From BRH-c25 sp041690515 (GTDB lineage Bacteria; Bacillota; Clostridia; Lutisporales; Lutisporaceae), in the NCBI GenBank assembly GCA_041690515.1, contig JAWLHF010000132.1:1-7427 (forward strand): 7,427 nt of DNA, given 5' to 3'. The position numbers and the translations under genes were made by a program. Positions 5,225-7,427 of this stretch are shown here, in pieces; position 1 is the first letter of the stretch, and every line of letters starts with the position of its first letter. The notes below the pieces were generated by a model. That model was not told the origin of the DNA, did not search any database, and saw only the letters and a program-made list of their open reading frames with translations.

Positions 5225-6407
5225 TAGTATTTCCCCCTTTAACCTTCTCATACAACGGTGACATCTGCCTCAATCTTTCAACTATTTCCGGCAGCACTTC
5301 CAGGACATAATCCACATCTTCTTCAGTATTCACATCCCCAAGAGACAATCTCAGGGACCCATGAGCTATTTCATGAGGCAGCCCGATTGCAAGAAGTACA
5401 TGGGAGGGATCAAGTGAACCTGAGGTGCATGCAGAACCGCTTGAGCCTGCGATCCCTTTCATATCAAGGTTCAAAAGCAGTGCCTCACCCTCTATATACT
5501 GGAAACAAAAGCTGGCATTGCCAGGAAGTCTTTTGACAGGATGTCCGTTAAGTCTCGTATAAGGTATCTTATCCATAACACCTTTGATCAGCTTATCTCT
5601 CAATGCTGTTATTCTTCCGCTGTGCTCTTCAAGGTTGGTAGTGGCAAGCTCTATTGCTTTTCCAATTCCAACGATTCCCGGTACGTTCTCTGTACCTGCC
5701 CTTCGGCCTCTTTCCTGAGCACCTCCGTGAATGATATTGAACAACTTTATGCCTCTTCTAATGTAAAGGACACCTATGCCTTTAGGCCCGTAGAATTTAT
5801 GTGCTGCCATGGAAAGTAAATCAATATTCTGTTCCTTGACATCTATTTTCACACTTCCTACTGCCTGCACTGCATCTGTATGGAAATATACACCCTTTTC
5901 CCTTGCCAGCCTGCCTATTTCGTCAATGGGCTGTATGGTGCCTATTTCATTATTTGCATACATTATGGATATGAGGATTGTCTCTTTGGTTATTGCCTTT
6001 TCCACGTCTTCGACACTTACCATTCCATACTCGTCAACAGGCAGGTATGTTACTTCAAAGCCTTCCTTCTCCAAGTATTCACATGTATGCAGCAGTCCAT
6101 GGTGCTCGATTTTTGTGGTGATAATATGCTTACCTTTACTCTTGTTGGCATAAGCAATTCCTTTTACCGCCCAGTTATCGGCTTCAGTACCTCCCGCAGT
6201 AAAGTAGATTTCCTCCGGAAGTGCGCCTATGGCTTTAGCGATCTTATCCCTTGCAGCGTCAACATGTTTCCGTACATCTCTTCCGAACTTGTGCACGCTG
6301 GAGGGATTTCCAAAATGCTCGGTAAAGAACGGGAGCATTTCCTCCAATACTTCCTTCCTTGTATAAGTTGTAGCCGCATGATCCATATAAGTCAGTCTGC
6401 TGCTCAT
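5217..6407 (-). CDS. nifS: Cysteine desulfurase, NifS/IscS type (group I)
   Basis: Pyridoxal-phosphate enzyme that converts L-cysteine to alanine and holds the sulfur as a persulfide for Fe-S assembly and tRNA thiolation. Seen, over 396 residues: N-terminal MDHAATT (8-14); GTEADN (73-78); the PLP-stacking His H103 in EHHG; D178 and Q181 in HTDAVQAVG; the Schiff-base lysine K204 in AAHKFYGPKG; GGAQERGRRAGTEN (228-241); and the active-site loop SSGSACTSG with C327. The long loop marks group I enzymes (NifS/IscS), not the SufS type. The start codon lies 1 nt after the iscR stop codon, with the ribosome binding site inside the end of iscR. Since it is the only desulfurase here and shares the operon with nifU and mnmA, it probably serves both. 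Confidence 0.97.
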   Translation of the reverse strand: MSSRLTYMDHAATTYTRKEVLEEMLPFFTEHFGNPSSVHKFGRDVRKHVDAARDKIAKAIGALPEEIYFTAGGTEADNWAVKGIAYANKSKGKHIITTKIEHHGLLHTCEYLEKEGFEVTYLPVDEYGMVSVEDVEKAITKETILISIMYANNEIGTIQPIDEIGRLAREKGVYFHTDAVQAVGSVKIDVKEQNIDLLSMAAHKFYGPKGIGVLYIRRGIKLFNIIHGGAQERGRRAGTENVPGIVGIGKAIELATTNLEEHSGRITALRDKLIKGVMDKIPYTRLNGHPVKRLPGNASFCFQYIEGEALLLNLDMKGIAGSSGSACTSGSLDPSHVLLAIGLPHEIAHGSLRLSLGDVNTEEDVDYVLEVLPEIVERLRQMSPLYEKVKGGNTNV

Positions 6408-6408
6408 T

Positions 6409-6849
6409 TTACCTCTCTCCTTCTTTCTTCTGCTTTAGCTTATAGTAGTCATTTACCATATCATTTAAAGTAATAGAATCTATTACATTATTAATACTAT
6501 CCATTATTTTCTCCCAAATCACCCTGGTTACACAGTAATCAGCTCTGGAGCAATCAGGCTCGTCATCAAGCACACAATCTGACGGTGCTAATGGCCCTTC
6601 AAGGATTTTTATCACTTCTCCTACGGTTATGTCTTCAGGTTTCTTGCTTAACTCATATCCTCCCTGTGCTCCTCTTATACTGGTTACCAAACCGGCTTTT
6701 CTGAGATGCGCAATAATCTGCTCCAGATAGGTTTCCGAAAGCTGCTGCTTCTGTGACACTTCCTTTAAGGACATGGGACCCTTTCCATAATTCAGTGCAA
6801 ATTCGTACATCATTTTAAGCCCGTATCTTCCTTTAGTCGATAATATCAT
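6409..6849 (-). CDS. iscR: Rrf2-family Fe-S-sensing repressor IscR
   Basis: Dimeric winged-helix regulator that senses Fe-S supply and usually represses its own isc operon when it carries a cluster. Seen over 146 residues: N-terminal MILSTKGRYGLKMM, a recognition-helix region ending in YLEQIIAHLRKAGLV (41-55), the wing RGAQGGYELSK (59-69), and three cluster-binding cysteines C92, C100 and C106. E43, which in E. coli IscR tunes site choice, is kept. The fourth ligand of E. coli, H107 in CLTH, is Arg here (CVTR, R109). The start is supported by AAGGAG 8 nt upstream. It heads the isc-mnmA operon, and two palindromes in its promoter are likely its own binding sites. Confidence 0.95.
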   Translation of the reverse strand: MILSTKGRYGLKMMYEFALNYGKGPMSLKEVSQKQQLSETYLEQIIAHLRKAGLVTSIRGAQGGYELSKKPEDITVGEVIKILEGPLAPSDCVLDDEPDCSRADYCVTRVIWEKIMDSINNVIDSITLNDMVNDYYKLKQKKEGER

Positions 6850-6866
6850 GTTACCAGCTCCTTATT

Positions 6867-6891
6867 AATTCCTACCTATTAGCTCGGAATT
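6867..6891. promoter_or_regulatory. Operator-like palindrome O2 in the iscR leader
   Basis: A 25-bp imperfect palindrome: 10 of 12 base pairs are symmetric around its centre, with AATTCC on one side and GGAATT on the other. It lies just downstream of the expected transcription start and upstream of the iscR ribosome binding site, where a bound repressor would block the polymerase. It shares its AATTCCGA edge with O1. It is inferred to be a second IscR site. Confidence 0.6.
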
Positions 6892-6898
6892 CATCTTA

Positions 6899-6927
6899 AG
6901 GTTACCATAGCATAAAAATATTGTCAA
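6899..6927 (-). promoter_or_regulatory. Promoter of the iscR-nifS-nifU-mnmA operon
   Basis: On the minus strand, a perfect -35 TTGACA (6927-6922) is followed after 17 nt by TAACCT (6904-6899). TAACCT is a poor -10 match but is preceded by TGG, an extended -10. The expected start site is near 6892. A strong -35 with a weak -10 suits a regulated promoter, and the palindromes O1 and O2 flank it. Confidence 0.7.
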
Positions 6928-6932
6928 TAATA

Positions 6933-6956
6933 AATTCTACTTTTTTAGTCGGAATT
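6933..6956. promoter_or_regulatory. IscR-box-like operator O1 upstream of the -35
   Basis: On the minus strand the core at 6952-6936 reads CCGACT, five A, then AGTAGA. It fits the E. coli type 1 IscR consensus YYGACTRWWWYAGTCRR at 15 of 17 positions. AATTC/GAATT edges give it outer symmetry. It lies 5 bases upstream of the -35 box. Binding of IscR here is inferred from the match and from its place in front of iscR. Confidence 0.7.
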
Positions 6957-7031
6957 AATGTTATTTTATTTAGTTTTGAAAATAATATTCTCTGAACTTG
7001 AAATGGCTCAAATCATGAGCTATGTACAATT
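6957..7031. other. AT-rich spacer between repeat copy 2 and the iscR operator
   Basis: About 75 bases with no gene. GCTCA-AATCA-TGAGC (7007-7021) is a small 5-bp hairpin; I see no T-run after it and no clear function. Confidence 0.35.
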
Positions 7032-7048
7032 ATAGAATGATGCGCAAC

Positions 7049-7109
7049 AAACGGACGCGCAATGCGCGCCCCTACAATATCCGTAGGGGCGGCCATTGGC
7101 CGTCCGTTT
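7049..7109. repeat. Four-armed palindromic module (copy 2, module 1)
   Basis: Outer arms AAACGGAC (7049-7056) and GTCCGTTT (7102-7109) are perfect complements. Inner arms GCCCCTAC (7068-7075) and GTAGGGGC (7083-7090) are perfect complements. Between them on each side is a small hairpin: GCGC-AAT-GCGC (7057-7067) and GGCC-ATT-GGCC (7091-7101). The whole folds as a four-way cross. The loops AAT and ATT are complementary. In copy 1 the right half has lost this symmetry. Confidence 0.85.
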
Positions 7110-7315
7110 ATATCGCATTTCTCAGGGCAGGCATGGAAACCTGCCCCTACGTATTATTCAACCAAATCACTGGTAGGGGACGATTTCCATACCGTCCCGT
7201 TAATAACACATCATGGTTGCGGCTGGATTTAAAAGTCCGCCAAAGCCCTGCATAAACACTCGAAACTCGCAACAGGACCCTTGAGACATGACCCAGTGCC
7301 TGCATCTCGCAACCG

Positions 7316-7338
7316 AAAATGTGACTGCGTCGCATTTT
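7316..7338 (+). terminator. Terminator-like hairpin at the end of repeat copy 2
   Basis: Identical to the hairpin at the end of copy 1: a 10-bp stem with one G-U pair and loop TGC. Here the T-run is four Ts followed by A, so termination may be weaker. Confidence 0.5.
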
Positions 7339-7350
7339 ACTACAAATATG

Positions 7351-7402
7351 AAAAAGGAGCACCGCTAACCACTTATTCAGTAGTTTTGCGACACTCCCCT
7401 TT
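7351..7402 (-). terminator. Long intrinsic terminator of an off-window minus-strand gene
   Basis: On the minus strand, AAAGGGGAGTGTCGC pairs with GCGGTGCTCCTTTTT through 15 consecutive pairs including several G-U. After a small internal gap, AACTACT pairs with AGTGGTT, leaving a 5-nt loop. The T-run is part of the 3' arm. The many G-U pairs would be A-C mismatches on the plus strand, so the minus-strand RNA is the functional one. It implies a minus-strand transcript ending here from the right. No coding sequence of that gene can be seen in the last 25 bases. Confidence 0.75.
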
Positions 7403-7427
7403 ATATAAATTGCATTCCAATATATCA

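Larger units (their letters stand above)
7032..7348 (+). repeat. Structured intergenic repeat, copy 2
   Basis: Direct repeat of 3309-3638, in the same orientation. This copy has an intact first module (7049-7109), the twin hairpins (7125-7198) and the conserved tail (7199-7338). Its second twin hairpin is weaker than in copy 1: two G-to-A changes shorten the stem to GGGACG/CGTCCC. The open frame on the minus strand is shared with copy 1, but of about ten codon changes seven alter the residue, so it is not kept as protein. Together with copy 1 it brackets the isc-mnmA operon. Confidence 0.9.

Noticed and set aside
5222..5251. Upstream ATG for nifU at 5251
   Set aside because: It adds MRRLKGEIL, which is unlike the family, and lacks a ribosome binding site; the ATG at 5224 has AAAGGGGG at the right distance.
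3309..7348. Composite transposon or insertion sequence
   Set aside because: No transposase, terminal target duplication or IS-type ends can be seen; the flanking repeats are non-coding.

Overview
The window comes from a low-GC Gram-positive anaerobe of the class Clostridia. This is inferred from AT-rich intergenic DNA, strong GGAGG-type ribosome binding sites, an alanine T-box leader, an iscR-nifS-nifU-mnmA operon without hscA/hscB/ferredoxin genes, and clostridial-type protein motifs. The neighbourhood (isc genes, mnmA, PRC-barrel protein, AI-2E family protein, alaS leader) resembles that of cellulolytic clostridia such as the Acetivibrio/Ruminiclostridium group. That placement is from memory, not from a search.

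Layout from left to right. Positions 1-400 hold the complete T-box leader of a gene that starts beyond the left edge, read leftwards. The specifier codon is GCU and the T-box is UGGU, so the gene is almost certainly alaS. A perfect consensus promoter drives it. Positions 415-2137 (minus) encode an AI-2E family membrane protein and, upstream of it, a two-domain PRC-barrel protein, probably one transcript leading towards alaS. Positions 2307-2660 hold a small helical protein gene (minus) with a strong terminator and, upstream, an 11-bp inverted repeat that it shares with a divergent plus-strand gene for a 144-residue membrane protein (2699-3133). Positions 3309-3638 are the first copy of a structured repeat of about 320 bp. 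Positions 3645-6956 (minus) hold the Fe-S operon: a promoter with two operator-like palindromes, iscR, nifS (cysteine desulfurase), nifU (IscU-type scaffold), mnmA (tRNA 2-thiouridylase) and a terminator. Positions 7032-7348 are the second repeat copy in the same orientation, followed by a long terminator for an unseen gene to the right.

How the genes work together. NifS takes sulfur from cysteine and passes it to NifU for Fe-S assembly and, probably, to MnmA for 2-thiolation of wobble uridine in tRNA. IscR likely senses Fe-S status and represses its own operon through the palindromes around the promoter. The four genes are tightly packed: a 1-nt gap, an 8-nt overlap and a 30-nt gap.

The most unusual element is the pair of direct repeats that brackets exactly the isc-mnmA operon. 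Each copy combines paired hairpins whose arms mirror each other, loops that are perfectly complementary, and a strongly conserved tail ending in a terminator-like hairpin. No transposase, CRISPR array, tRNA or rRNA gene is visible.
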